DNA of 64,000 bases. It comes from Ktedonobacteraceae bacterium (GTDB lineage Bacteria; Chloroflexota; Ktedonobacteria; Ktedonobacterales; Ktedonobacteraceae). The DNA lies in contig DASRBN010000034.1 of the NCBI GenBank assembly GCA_035653615.1, positions 16,714 to 80,713 on the forward strand, given 5' to 3'. The position numbers and the translations under genes are program-made. Shown piece by piece: positions 51,703-60,916 of the stretch. A model generated the notes under the pieces. That model saw nothing but the letters and a program-made list of their open reading frames with translations. It ran no database searches and was not told the origin of the DNA. The stretch's first letter is position 1. Each line of letters opens with the position of its first letter.

Positions 51703-53424
51703 CGCTGAAAGAATATAGGCATAATACGGTTGGCCACCATCGACGACCTCGATTTCAAGATGCGAGTGCTGTTCCTTGATATGCCTGGCCGTTTCTTCTG
51801 CCTGCTCGCGCGTCACATCTTCGCCGTAGTAAAGCGTGACGATTTCATAGTTATCGATGTTCATGCGCTCCAGCGTTTCGCGGATCACACGTGCTATATC
51901 CTGTCCGGCGAACGTCAGATTTCCATTGACCAGGCCGATGTAGTCGCCTTCGCGCACGCGCACGCCGCCGATCTGGGCCGAACGCACAGCGGTCGTAATC
52001 TCCGCCGTCTGTACATTTTTTGCTGCCCCGGTCATGGCCTGGCAATTGGCCTCAAAATCGGCCTCGAAGTTAAATGCGAGCAGCGCGGCGATGCCCTGGG
52101 GCATGGTATCTGTTGGAATGATGGCAACCTGTTTGGTAGTCAGATGAGGCACCTGCTGCGCGCTCAAGATAACGTTGCTATTATTGGGCAGCAAGATGAC
52201 ATTGTCAGTGCTGACGGCCTCGACCGCCGCGAGCAGTTCCTCGGTGCTGGGATTCATGGTCTGCCCGCCCGGCACGACAGCGCTGGCACCCAGGCCTGAG
52301 AACACTTTCTCGAAGCCCGCGCCCGATACGACGGCGACAACGGCTATCTGGCCGGTCACGGGACTCTCCGGTACAGCATCAGAGGCATGTTCGGCGGCGC
52401 TTTCGGCGGCATAGGTCAGACTCTGTTCCTGTAAATTTTCGATGTTGATGTCGAGCAGGCTGCCCAGGCTTACGCCATAATCGAGAATTTTGCCCGGCCA
52501 TTCGGTATGCGTATGCACCTTAAGCATCTGCTCATCGCCGGCCACCACGGTGGAGACGCCGCCCATATCGATGATGGCCTGGCGAATGGCCTCCATATCC
52601 AGCTTCTGGTTCGTGGCGCGCAGCAGAAAGACGACTTCGTAGCCAAATTCTTCCTCGATCTGCACGCGCCCCTTTTTGACAACTGGCTCCGGCTGCTCCA
52701 ACAGCACGGGAGATTTTGAGGAGCTTGATGGAGCGGGTACTGTTCCGGGTGCCACAATCGATTCGCCGCGCACGTAGCGCCATACGCCTTCCAGAATGGT
52801 GCAGAGCCCCTGGCCGCCGGAATCGACCACGCCCGCCTGCTTGAGAATTGGCAGCAGGTCGGGAGTGCGAGCCACCGATTGGCGTGCCGCCATCACCATC
52901 TCCTGCACCAGCGTCACCAGATCATCGTCGCGTTCGGCGCTCTTTTTTGCCGCCTCGGCAGTTTCGCGCACCACGGTCAGGATGGTGCCCTCGACCGGTT
53001 TGATGACGGCGCGATAGGCCATGCGCTGCGCCTCCTGCAAGGCATTGGCGAGGTCGGTAGCCGTGAATGTCTGTTTTTTGTCCAGCGCCTGCGCTATGCC
53101 CCGCAAAATCTGTGAGAGAATCACGCCGGAGTTGCCGCGCGCTCCCAGCAACGCGCCGTGCGCTATTTTCGCGGCCATCACACCGGCCGAGATTTCGTCG
53201 CTATTGACGATATCGCGCGTAGCGGCCTGCATGGTGGCCGCCATGTTGGAGCCGGTATCTCCGTCGGGCACGGGAAAGACATTGAGGGCATTAATCGCAT
53301 CGCGGTGTTCTTCCAGCCAGGCCGCGCCTGCCAGCATGGCCTTCTTCAGGTCCTGGCCGTCAAATACGCTGATGCGCCGTAATCGTTGCGTGCGTACCGC
53401 CGTGTGCGGTGTTTGTTCCTGCAT
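51697..53424 (-). CDS. fakA: Fatty acid kinase FakA (DAK1/DhaL-type domain)
   Basis: 575 aa. DhaL-type ATP-binding domain: NVFPVPDGDTGSNMAATMQAA (the two Asp ligands of Mg) and GARGNSGVILSQILRG. A central linker is followed by the FakA-type C-terminal domain (EEEFGYEVVFLLRA...VHTHTEWPGKIL). It phosphorylates fatty acids bound to FakB. Order asp23-fakA-degV with divergent rpmB is a conserved neighbourhood in Gram-positives and Chloroflexota. Its stop is formed by an R2 repeat. Confidence 0.92.
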   Translation of the reverse strand: MQEQTPHTAVRTQRLRRISVFDGQDLKKAMLAGAAWLEEHRDAINALNVFPVPDGDTGSNMAATMQAATRDIVNSDEISAGVMAAKIAHGALLGARGNSGVILSQILRGIAQALDKKQTFTATDLANALQEAQRMAYRAVIKPVEGTILTVVRETAEAAKKSAERDDDLVTLVQEMVMAARQSVARTPDLLPILKQAGVVDSGGQGLCTILEGVWRYVRGESIVAPGTVPAPSSSSKSPVLLEQPEPVVKKGRVQIEEEFGYEVVFLLRATNQKLDMEAIRQAIIDMGGVSTVVAGDEQMLKVHTHTEWPGKILDYGVSLGSLLDINIENLQEQSLTYAAESAAEHASDAVPESPVTGQIAVVAVVSGAGFEKVFSGLGASAVVPGGQTMNPSTEELLAAVEAVSTDNVILLPNNSNVILSAQQVPHLTTKQVAIIPTDTMPQGIAALLAFNFEADFEANCQAMTGAAKNVQTAEITTAVRSAQIGGVRVREGDYIGLVNGNLTFAGQDIARVIRETLERMNIDNYEIVTLYYGEDVTREQAEETARHIKEQHSHLEIEVVDGGQPYYAYILSAE

Positions 53425-53454
53425 GCTGGCTCCAACAGGTAGCTTACCTGCTAT

Positions 53455-53850
53455 CTATACTCTAGTATTGGCGCTGTTACCCAGTCCCTGCACATTGACA
53501 TTGACCTGCGTCACAGGCACCCCTAACATCTTCTCGATAGAGAATTTGACGCTGCTCATGATATTATGCGCGATTTCGGAGATACGCAAACCATATTCCA
53601 ATGCTACATACACATCGATGATGATCTGGTCGTCGATCACGCGCATCTGTATGCCCCGGTTGAGCTGCCCCGGTGGCAAAAAGACCGGACGCCCGTTGCG
53701 CAGGCGCGGGGCAGTGATGCCGACAACACCATAGCACTCACTGATCGCCTGTACCGCGATGCTATGAATGGCATTGGGCAGTACCTCGATCTTACCAAGA
53801 GGGCGTAATGTGTGTTCTGGCGGGATGGCAACTGTCTTTGGCATATGCAT
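53455..53850 (-). CDS. Asp23/Gls24-family envelope stress protein
   Basis: 131 aa from the ATG at 53850 (weak GAAGAA upstream); the longer frame to 53982 includes a partial R3 repeat and is doubted. Asp23 features: LGKIEVLPNAIHSIAVQAISECYGVVGI, then GIQMRVIDDQIIIDVYVALEYGLRISEIA and VNVNVQGLG. It is typical of the YloU protein that precedes fakA (yloV) opposite rpmB. Members are small alkaline-shock or envelope-associated proteins. Gap to fakA 30 bases. Confidence 0.82.
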   Translation of the reverse strand: MHMPKTVAIPPEHTLRPLGKIEVLPNAIHSIAVQAISECYGVVGITAPRLRNGRPVFLPPGQLNRGIQMRVIDDQIIIDVYVALEYGLRISEIAHNIMSSVKFSIEKMLGVPVTQVNVNVQGLGNSANTRV

Positions 53851-54200
53851 TTTAAAATTCTTCGCTTCGCTGGTGATTCTCCAGAACCTGGGCAGAGATT
53901 CTTCGCTGCGATCTCTTGCCAAAACGAGCGTATCGTGATATACTCGCATGGCGTGTCCGGGTTCTCTCCTGGGCGTTGCCATATCAATGGCCGCTCCAAA
54001 AATCGCAAGAGATTAAAACACATGCAGTATATCAAAAGCGCGAATGATTATCAAGCAGAACCGGCACGACACAGTCAGTATATCTACTCAGAGCAGGGAA
54101 TGGATGACCCGGTGGCCGTGTTACTTCACAGAAGGGTACAAATCTCTGAGAAGAGCTGGGCATATGTATAGGAGAATAGAGAGGAAGGCAGGTAAAAACT

Positions 54201-54395
54201 ATGTCAGGTCGTTGTGATATATGCGAACGCAAGCCGATGCATGGCAATAATGTGAGTTTCTCGCAGCGCCGCACGCGCCGCCGCTTCGTCTTGAACGTGC
54301 AGCGCCGCCGCATCGAGATCAACGGCGTCCCCCGCACCGTCAACATCTGCACGCGCTGCATGCGCACGATGATGAAGCTACCAAAAACAAAATAA
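54201..54395 (+). CDS. rpmB: 50S ribosomal protein bL28
   Basis: 64 aa. MSGRCDICERKPMHGNNVSFSQRRTRRRF, then NVQRRRIEINGVPRTVNICTRCMRTMMK. Two Cys pairs (CDIC and CTRC) make this the zinc-binding C+ form. Divergent from asp23-fakA-degV. Its stop TAA is at the edge of an 88-base perfect palindrome. Confidence 0.95.
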   Translation: MSGRCDICERKPMHGNNVSFSQRRTRRRFVLNVQRRRIEINGVPRTVNICTRCMRTMMKLPKTK

Positions 54396-54477
54396 ATAAC
54401 CAGCACATGAACGCTAAAAAATCTGGCCTGCCGCGGCAGGCCAGATTTTTTAGCGTTCATGTGCTGGTTATTTATTT
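54390..54477. terminator. Perfect 88-bp palindrome between convergent rpmB and DUF2752 genes
   Basis: 44-base arms (54390-54433 and 54434-54477) match exactly, with GCCGCGGC at the centre. The stem is GC-rich inside (ATCTGGCCTGCCG), with A/T runs flanking (CTAAAAAATCTGG on one strand, CCAGATTTTTTAG on the other). It overlaps both stop codons and can terminate both transcripts. Confidence 0.85.
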
Positions 54478-54746
54478 ACTACCTCTTTTAGCCACACGTA
54501 ACCCAGCAAAGGAAACACCACAACCACCAGCCTGTTATACTCCCAGGCCTTCCTGAATTGCCCATGAAAAACACAGGAAATGGCCCTGGTCATGCCACAA
54601 CCGGGACAACGAACACCGGAAATGGCGCGAACCAGGCACAAAGAAGGCCGATTCTCAAACCACGAGGTGGGAACCAGCACAAAAAAGACGGGAAGGAGTA
54701 CTAAAAAACAGGCCTTCCCGTATGATTTGAGTGTAGCTCTTCTCAT
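54468..54746 (-). CDS. DUF2752-family membrane protein
   Basis: 92 aa from the ATG at 54746, which overlaps the preceding stop (ATGA). LVLLPVFFVLVPTSWF is a first membrane segment; the family motif VRCPGCGMTRA (Cys pair, Gly-Met-Thr-Arg) follows; VVVVFPLLGYVWL is the second segment. DUF2752 proteins often follow TM2 proteins, as here. Function unknown. The last codons lie in the 88-bp palindrome. Confidence 0.85.
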   Translation of the reverse strand: MRRATLKSYGKACFLVLLPVFFVLVPTSWFENRPSLCLVRAISGVRCPGCGMTRAISCVFHGQFRKAWEYNRLVVVVFPLLGYVWLKEVVNK

Positions 54747-55225
54747 TGCGTTCGCAGTAGGGGCAGACCATTCGCATCGCGAAAATCGCCGGTGATGATC
54801 ATGATCAGGTCGATCAGCGCCCAGATGCCGCAGCCGCCCAGCGTTAGTAGTTGCACCACACCAACAGCGGTATGCCCAGTATAAAAACGGTGTATGCCCA
54901 ATCCGCCTAGAAATATGCATAGCAGGAGTGTGGTCAACCAGTCTTTTTGCGTCACTCCCGTTACCGGCGCTCCCCATACAGGCTGCTGGCCGTAGCCCTG
55001 CGCGTACTGGGTAGGCGGTATCTGCCCGTATTGCTGCTGGCCGTATTGCGGCTGTCCATATTGCTGTTGAGGTTGTCCATATTGCTGCCCATATTGTGGC
55101 TGTGGTTGAGGCTGCCCGTATTGCTGCTGGCCCTCATATCCCCTCTGTGGCTGTCCATAGGGTGGCGGACCGGGCTGCGGCTGCTGTGGCGGCCATTGCG
55201 ATGGATATCCTGGTTGGTCGTTCAT
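54743..55225 (-). CDS. TM2-domain protein with Tyr-Gly-Gln-Pro repeats
   Basis: 160 aa from the ATG at 55225 with GAGGAGAG upstream. Residues 3-90 are a Gln/Pro/Tyr/Gly-rich disordered region of YGQPQ-type repeats. The C-terminal part is a TM2 domain: TTLLLCIFLGGLGIHRFYTGHTAVGVVQLLTLGGCGIWALIDLIMI, with the conserved 'GxxGxHRFY.G' and 'G..GiW.liDli'. The N-terminal tail is likely cytoplasmic. It is translationally coupled to the DUF2752 protein. Confidence 0.88.
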   Translation of the reverse strand: MNDQPGYPSQWPPQQPQPGPPPYGQPQRGYEGQQQYGQPQPQPQYGQQYGQPQQQYGQPQYGQQQYGQIPPTQYAQGYGQQPVWGAPVTGVTQKDWLTTLLLCIFLGGLGIHRFYTGHTAVGVVQLLTLGGCGIWALIDLIMIITGDFRDANGLPLLRTQ

Positions 55226-55764
55226 GTTATTCTCTCCTCTTTTCCTGGCTCGCTGGAGTTGCTTCCGCCTCCGGCGCGGACTTTTCATCCCCGCTTGAAA
55301 GACGGGCGCTTTTAAGCCCGTTTCCCTGTAATCTTCGTTCCACCAATACCAGTATAAACCTTCCTCATTATAGAGGAAATGCGGCGAGTTGGGAAGAGTT
55401 TCGTGACCCTGGTAATTCCCCAGCAATCTCCAGGACGAGGTGAGTTCAGGCGAATTCAGAAGCGCGCCGGAGATTCTTCGCTGCGCTCAGAATGACAGGC
55501 CCTGGAGACTCTGGCTGTCTCCGGGGCCTGTCATTCTGAGCGCGTGAACCGAAGCCCTGAGGCACGAAGGGGAAGAATCCCTGTCCAGGAGAATGGAAAG
55601 CCAGGCAAAAACTTCGCTGCTGCGCACAACAAACTACTCAAAAAAGGATTTTGATTTCACTCCAGCAGGGAATCAGGCACTTTTAGTTGCACCAGACAAT
55701 ATCGTAGTTTCCTGTGCGCGGCAGCAAGTATTGAAAAACAGCACGCGCTTTTAGGGGAAGTCGG
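55226..55764. other. Intergenic region with R3 palindromic repeat
   Basis: About 540 bases between two minus-strand genes. The R3 element at 55483-55543 occupies the middle. The minus frame is open from 55225 to 55426 but lacks a ribosome-binding site. The rest shows no gene. Confidence 0.5.
55483..55543. repeat. Dispersed palindromic repeat, family R3, second copy
   Basis: 27-base arms around a short loop (GCGCTCAGAATGACAGGCC... and its complement) with one mismatch. The core TTCTGAGCG is shared with 19630-19695. Flanks contain AGATTCTTCG and GAAGAATCC, the second arm words of the first copy. Confidence 0.7.
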
Positions 55765-56160
55765 TTATTGACTGAGCAGGAAGCTATCTGCTAATGGGCT
55801 GCGAGAACCATTTTCGCGCTTGTCGCCGACCACATTCACCGGCGGTTGCTGTCCGGTCGTCTGGCGATTGGACTGCGTATAGTTCCCATTAGACATGGAC
55901 TGGGTAGGCTGAGAACTTTGCAAGCTCTGCAGGCTTTGCAGTGCTGCCTGTGATTGCGCATTGGAGTTGCCTGCTCCATCGGTGGCAAGCTGAATGGTCT
56001 TGCCCTCGATAACTACAGCGATACCCACGCCGCGCCTCAACTCGGCGAGCTGGCGGCGCAATTCACGGTTCTCCGCTTCCAAAGCGTCCATTAACTTTTT
56101 CTGTTCCAACAGCATTTGCGCAATGCCTTCAAAACCTGCGCTAGCAGCACGATCCATCAT
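55765..56160 (-). CDS. Hypothetical coiled-coil protein
   Basis: 131 aa from the ATG at 56160, after AGGAGGAATCC. Residues about 15-50 form a leucine-rich coiled coil (LLEQKKLMDALEAENRELRRQLAELRRG). A short beta hairpin (GIAVVIEGKTIQLAT) follows, then a Gln/Ser/Asn-rich low-complexity tail. No family recognised. It starts within 100 bases of the coaBC stop at 56240 on the same strand, so they may be co-transcribed. Confidence 0.65.
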   Translation of the reverse strand: MMDRAASAGFEGIAQMLLEQKKLMDALEAENRELRRQLAELRRGVGIAVVIEGKTIQLATDGAGNSNAQSQAALQSLQSLQSSQPTQSMSNGNYTQSNRQTTGQQPPVNVVGDKRENGSRSPLADSFLLSQ

Positions 56161-56239
56161 GGATTCCTCCTGCGAATTACTTGTTCTCAATAATTCTAAA
56201 ACAAAATCTCCCAACACAACACAACACCTCCCGACTACA

Positions 56240-57487
56240 CTACACCACGTTCATTAAGGGTACGATACGATCCCAAATGGCTGCCGCAACCGCCGCTTTG
56301 GGCATTACAGGCAGATCTTCCGTTTGACCGTTGGCATGGAAAATCAACACCTTATTGGTTTCTGTACCAAAGCCACTGTCAGGGCGACTCACATCATTAG
56401 CGACGAGCAAATCCAGGCGTTTAGCGCTCAGCTTCTGGCGCGCATTTTTAACCAGGTCGCTTGTCTCAGCTGCGAAGCCGACGCGCACCAGGCGCCGCCC
56501 GCCTCCCTGTTCATTTGTTGAGGCAGCAAGTTCCGCCAGGATATCCGGATTGCGCACCAGGCGCAAGGAGAAACCTCCCTGCGCATCGAATTCCTGCGCC
56601 TCGCCTCCGCCCTCCTTCTTGATCTTCTGAGACGCCGCCACTGCCGGGCGAAAATCTGCTACGGCGGCGCTCATTACCAGGGCATCCGCATTCACAACCG
56701 CTCTAAGGACGGCATCGCGCATCTGCACCGCGGTCTCGACTCTCTCAATCTCCACCCCGTAGGGCGCCTCCAACACTACGGGCCCCGAGATCAAGATGAC
56801 GTGCGCGCCGCGATCACGTGCCTCGGCTGCCAGGGCATAGCCCATTTTGCCGGACGAGCGATTGCCGACGAAGCGAACCGGGTCGATAGGCTCCTGCGTT
56901 CCCCCCGCCGTAACTACGACCCGGCGGCCAGCAAGATCGCCTGTGCGCCCCAATGCTACCTGGATAGCGCCCAACAACACCGGCGTATCCGGCAAGCGGC
57001 CTATACCGACTTCTCCAGAGGCCAGCCTTCCCACTTCCGGCTCTACGATCATCGCCCCGCGCTCGCGCAACAGGGCCAGATTGGCCTGGGTAGCAGGATG
57101 CGCGTACATATGATGATGCATCGCGGGCGCTATTAACAATGGAGCCTTCGTTGCCAGCGCCACAGCGGTCAGCATATTGTCGGCCATACCATGCGCCAGC
57201 TTAGCGATAGTATTGGCTGTTGCCGGAACGACGACCAGCAACTCCGTCTCCTCAGCCAGAGCAATATGCGTCTCCGCGGCTCGCCCCGAAGGTTCCCATA
57301 AATCGGTATACACAGGACGGTGGCTCATCGTCGAAAACGTCAGCGGGCGAATAAACTCTTCCGCGCGTTCCGACATGATTACATCCACCAATGCACCCGC
57401 CTGTTGCAGGCGACTTACCAGCTCGACTGCCTTATATGATGCAATCCCACCACAAATACCGACGAGAATACGCCTGTCCAGTAACAC
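56240..57487 (-). CDS. coaBC: Bifunctional phosphopantothenoylcysteine decarboxylase / synthetase CoaBC
   Basis: 415 aa. N-terminal flavodoxin-like CoaC: GICGGIASYKAVELVSRL, HIALAEETELLVVVPATANTIAKLAHG and APAMHHHMY (catalytic loop with His instead of Asn, a variant also seen in other CoaBC). C-terminal CoaB: VTAGGTQEPIDPVRFVGNRSSGKMG, DALVMSAAVADFRP, KIKK. The enzyme converts phosphopantothenate and cysteine into phosphopantetheine for CoA. The length is typical. The start has no strong ribosome-binding site. Confidence 0.94.
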   Translation of the reverse strand: MLLDRRILVGICGGIASYKAVELVSRLQQAGALVDVIMSERAEEFIRPLTFSTMSHRPVYTDLWEPSGRAAETHIALAEETELLVVVPATANTIAKLAHGMADNMLTAVALATKAPLLIAPAMHHHMYAHPATQANLALLRERGAMIVEPEVGRLASGEVGIGRLPDTPVLLGAIQVALGRTGDLAGRRVVVTAGGTQEPIDPVRFVGNRSSGKMGYALAAEARDRGAHVILISGPVVLEAPYGVEIERVETAVQMRDAVLRAVVNADALVMSAAVADFRPAVAASQKIKKEGGGEAQEFDAQGGFSLRLVRNPDILAELAASTNEQGGGRRLVRVGFAAETSDLVKNARQKLSAKRLDLLVANDVSRPDSGFGTETNKVLIFHANGQTEDLPVMPKAAVAAAIWDRIVPLMNVV

Positions 57488-57880
57488 CGTTTGCTTGCTC
57501 GTTCTTTACACGGGAGCCCGTTCAATCTTGCCCCAACAGGCCCGCCTAAGCAGGTACTGCTACAATAGCATAGAATGAAGCAGCCTACAAGAGCAATAAC
57601 CAGAAGTACCATGTAGATTAAAAGAGCGGCTGGTTGAGTTTTTGTACGCAAAGCTCAGGTTGCATGATAAGCTGATGAAGTGCTATGATGCGAGTGCTCT
57701 AAGTCTTTCATATATGAATAACCGGTAATGCTCCTTTCCAGCGATGCAAATTTTTATTTCGAGGCCATTCCGCACAAGGGACGCACAACAGCAAACATAT
57801 TTGCGCCACTATGGACAATCGAAAATGCTTTGCTGCGAGGGCAGGGCCACAATCGGACATCATTTGAGAGGATCCCGGTC
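57488..57880. other. Intergenic region between divergent genes
   Basis: About 390 bases. A possible promoter for the STAND gene is TTGCAT (57660-57665), 18 bases, TATGAT (57684-57689). The frame is open upstream of the chosen start from 57728, but no ribosome-binding site is there. Confidence 0.4.
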
Positions 57881-60817
57881 ATGAAAAAGCCTGCCAAAGC
57901 TGCCCCTAACCTGCTGCTTAAGCGGGCGCGCGAGCAGCGGGGCTGGTCGCAAGACGACGTAGCGCGTGAAGTCGGCACCGAGGCATTTACGGTGAGCCGC
58001 TGGGAACGTGGTATCGCGCTACCCAGTCCTTACTTCCGCAAGCAGCTCAGCTCGCTCTTTGGCCTGAGTCCCGCCGAACTCGGCCTGGTCCCGGCAAAAA
58101 CTGACGAGGCCGGGGATGCGCCGCCGGTTGAGCAGGTCAATGCGGGCACCTCATCTCCTCTCGCACCTTCCGTATTCCCACTGCTGGATCCGGCCATTCC
58201 ACCGCCATTGCCACAAGAGCATGGCCTCGTCGGACGCGATAACTTGCTGCTCCAACTCAAGCAGCGCCTCCTGCGTGGGGGACGCTTAGCGCTTTCCGCC
58301 ATCAATGGCCTGCCGGGCGTTGGCAAAACCGCCCTGGCAACCGAGCTGGCTCATGACGAGGAGATACGGGCCTCTTTTACGGATGGTATCCTGTGGGCGG
58401 GCCTGGGCACCGAGCCGGATGTGCTGGGATTGCTGAGCCGCTGGGGCACGCTTTTGGGATGCAACCCTCCTGACCTGGCGCGGAGCAGCCGTCCTGAAGC
58501 ATGGGCCAGCACTATCCATGCCGCCATCGGACAGCGCCGCATGCTGCTGGTCATCGATGACGCCTGGGACATCGCCGAGGCCCTGGCCTTTCAAGTAGGC
58601 GGTCCAAATTGTGCCTACCTGCTCACAACGCGCTTTCCAGAAATCGCCAACCGTTTCGCCGTCGATGGAGCCATAACGGTACCCGAGCTGGAGGTAACCG
58701 AGGGTCGTATCCTGCTGATGCGACTGGCGCCGGAAGTAGTGCAGGCGGAGCCGGTAGAGGCGCGGGAACTGGTAGCCGCCGTAGGAGGCCTGCCGCTCGC
58801 TTTGACGCTGCTGGGCAACTACTTGCGTGCGCAGACGCATAGCGGCCAACCGCGCAGGTTGCGAGCGGCGCTGGAACGCTTGCGCCGCGCCGACGAGCGC
58901 CTGCGCCTGGCCGAACCGCAGGCCCTGGTAGGCGCGCATCCCAGCCTGTCGGCGGGCACGCTTTTATCACTGCAAGCGGTGATTGGCATCAGCGACCAGC
59001 AGGTGAGCCAGCAGGCGCGTACTGGATTGCGAGCGCTGGCAATCTTCCCTCCCAAACCCAATACCTTCTCCGAGCATGCCGCCGTGGCCGTCAGCGCTCT
59101 GCCCGTGGAAATCCTGGATGAGCTGACCGACGCGGGGCTGCTGGAGAGCAGCGGCCCGGAGCGCTATACGCTGCACCAGACCATCGCCGACTACGCGCGG
59201 GCACAATTTCCGGATGCAGCGGTGGTGGAGCGCATGATCGATTACTTCGTCGGGTACGTCGAGGCGCACTCGACGGACTATGCCGCCCTGGATCGCGAGA
59301 GCAACAATATTCTCGCGGCGCTGGAGGCCGCCTTCGAGCGTGACATGCGACCGGCTCTCATACGAGGCGTGCATCGATTCGCACCCTTTCTGATAACGCG
59401 CGGCCTGTATTCACTGGCCGAAGCCCACCTGCTGCGGTCACTACAGGCTGCCCAGTCTTTAGAAGACGACATTGCCCAGGAAACCGCGCTGCTGCACCTG
59501 GGGAAAATCGCGGAGCAGCACGGAAACTACGCGCAAGCGCAGGCATACTGGCAGGACGGCCTGCTCCGGGCGCGGCAGCACGCGCACCGCAACAGCATGG
59601 CCCAGATGCTGCGAGAACTGGGTGGCCTGGCATGGGCACAGGGTCAATTCGTCCAGGCCCACCAGTATCTTGCCGAAGCTCTCGATACGCTGCGACGACT
59701 CGACGACCGGCACGGTATTGCAGGCACGCTGAAGAATTTAGGCAACCTGGCAGCGGAACAGGGCCAGCCAGAACAGGCACGCCAGCTGTATGAGGAAGCA
59801 TTGGATGTCTATCGCCGCCTGGGGGACCAGCGCGGTATTGCCTTTACGCTGCACAATCTCGGCATCCTTGCACGAGAGCAAGGGCAGCCGGAACAGGCAC
59901 GCCAGCTGTACGAGGAGGCGCTGGCCTCTCTCCGCCATCTGGGGGACCAGAACAGTGTTGCTACTGTCCTGAACAATCTCGGTAATCTGGCGCGGCACCA
60001 GGGCCAATTCGAGCAGGCATTGCGGTTCCTCAACGAGTCCCTGGCCATTCAGCAACAGCTAGGGATAAGGCGGGGCGTCGCATTCGCATTGCTCAATCTG
60101 GGTGATCTGGCAACCGACCAGGGCCAGTTCGAGCGGGCGCGACAGCTCTATGAAGATGCGCTCGCTATTTTCCGCGAACTGCAGGCGCGGCGCAATATCG
60201 CACTCACGCTCCAATCGCTGGGCATTCTGGCCCGCCATCAAGAACGTTTTGAACAGGCGCAATCATTCCTGGACGAGGCGCTATTCATCTTCCGTGATCT
60301 TCAGGATCAACGCCAGGTCGCCCTCACACTACGCGAACTTGGAGTGCTGTCCTCGGCACGAGGGCAACCAGAGCAGGCGCATCAACTTTTCACGGAGGCG
60401 ATGGAATCCCTTCGCCAGCTTGAAGACCGGCGCGAGGCAGCGCTCACCATACTGGAACTGGGTACGTTAGCCAGGCAGCAGGGACAAGCGGACGAGGCAG
60501 AGCAGCTTTTAACCGCTGCCCTTGAAACCACGCGGGCCTTAAGAGATCGTCGCCATACTGCCAGGGCGCTCTGGGAACTGGGCATGTTAAAGCAGCAACA
60601 GGGCCACCTGGAGGAAGCGCTGCCCCTGTTACTGAAAGCAAGGATCGGACTATCGCTGGTGAACTCCCCCGAAATGCAGCGCCTGAAAGAGCAACTGGCC
60701 CGACTCCGCGCCCAGATGGGCGAATCTGCATTCAATACGAGAATCAATAGCCTCGCCGGAGAAGAGCCTGAGCCGGCATATGGGCTGGCTCAGGCGGAGT
60801 GGGAAAGGATGCTGTAA
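57881..60817 (+). CDS. XRE-HTH, NB-ARC ATPase and TPR regulator (STAND protein)
   Basis: 978 aa from the ATG at 57881 with GAGAGGAT upstream. Residues 11-67 are an XRE-type HTH (LKRAREQRGWSQDDVAREVG...VSRWERG). P-loop GLPGVGKTALATELA (about 143-157), Walker B MLLVIDDAW (221-229), an ARC region with GGLPLALTLLG, then at least ten TPR-like 40-residue repeats (about 530-950) of the 'GdlA.dqGq.eqAr.lyeeAL' kind. STAND ATPases act as signal-gated switches in transcription or defence. It is next to a WD40 kinase. Confidence 0.9.
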   Translation: MKKPAKAAPNLLLKRAREQRGWSQDDVAREVGTEAFTVSRWERGIALPSPYFRKQLSSLFGLSPAELGLVPAKTDEAGDAPPVEQVNAGTSSPLAPSVFPLLDPAIPPPLPQEHGLVGRDNLLLQLKQRLLRGGRLALSAINGLPGVGKTALATELAHDEEIRASFTDGILWAGLGTEPDVLGLLSRWGTLLGCNPPDLARSSRPEAWASTIHAAIGQRRMLLVIDDAWDIAEALAFQVGGPNCAYLLTTRFPEIANRFAVDGAITVPELEVTEGRILLMRLAPEVVQAEPVEARELVAAVGGLPLALTLLGNYLRAQTHSGQPRRLRAALERLRRADERLRLAEPQALVGAHPSLSAGTLLSLQAVIGISDQQVSQQARTGLRALAIFPPKPNTFSEHAAVAVSALPVEILDELTDAGLLESSGPERYTLHQTIADYARAQFPDAAVVERMIDYFVGYVEAHSTDYAALDRESNNILAALEAAFERDMRPALIRGVHRFAPFLITRGLYSLAEAHLLRSLQAAQSLEDDIAQETALLHLGKIAEQHGNYAQAQAYWQDGLLRARQHAHRNSMAQMLRELGGLAWAQGQFVQAHQYLAEALDTLRRLDDRHGIAGTLKNLGNLAAEQGQPEQARQLYEEALDVYRRLGDQRGIAFTLHNLGILAREQGQPEQARQLYEEALASLRHLGDQNSVATVLNNLGNLARHQGQFEQALRFLNESLAIQQQLGIRRGVAFALLNLGDLATDQGQFERARQLYEDALAIFRELQARRNIALTLQSLGILARHQERFEQAQSFLDEALFIFRDLQDQRQVALTLRELGVLSSARGQPEQAHQLFTEAMESLRQLEDRREAALTILELGTLARQQGQADEAEQLLTAALETTRALRDRRHTARALWELGMLKQQQGHLEEALPLLLKARIGLSLVNSPEMQRLKEQLARLRAQMGESAFNTRINSLAGEEPEPAYGLAQAEWERML

Positions 60818-60916
60818 ATACCAGTCGCGATTTCAGATGTGAATATTAGCCGTAGTGTAGCGTAATATGGATGGTGGCACCAGGAAATCAAGACAAAAAC
60901 AAGAGGTACATAGCAT

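Noticed and set aside
55000..55190. Tandem 12-18 base repeats resembling a CRISPR array
   Set aside because: They encode the YGQPQ repeats of the TM2 protein and have no unique spacers of uniform length.
57728..57880. N-terminal extension of 51 codons on the STAND protein
   Set aside because: No ribosome-binding site, and the HTH normally begins the protein; the ATG at 57881 has GAGAGGAT.
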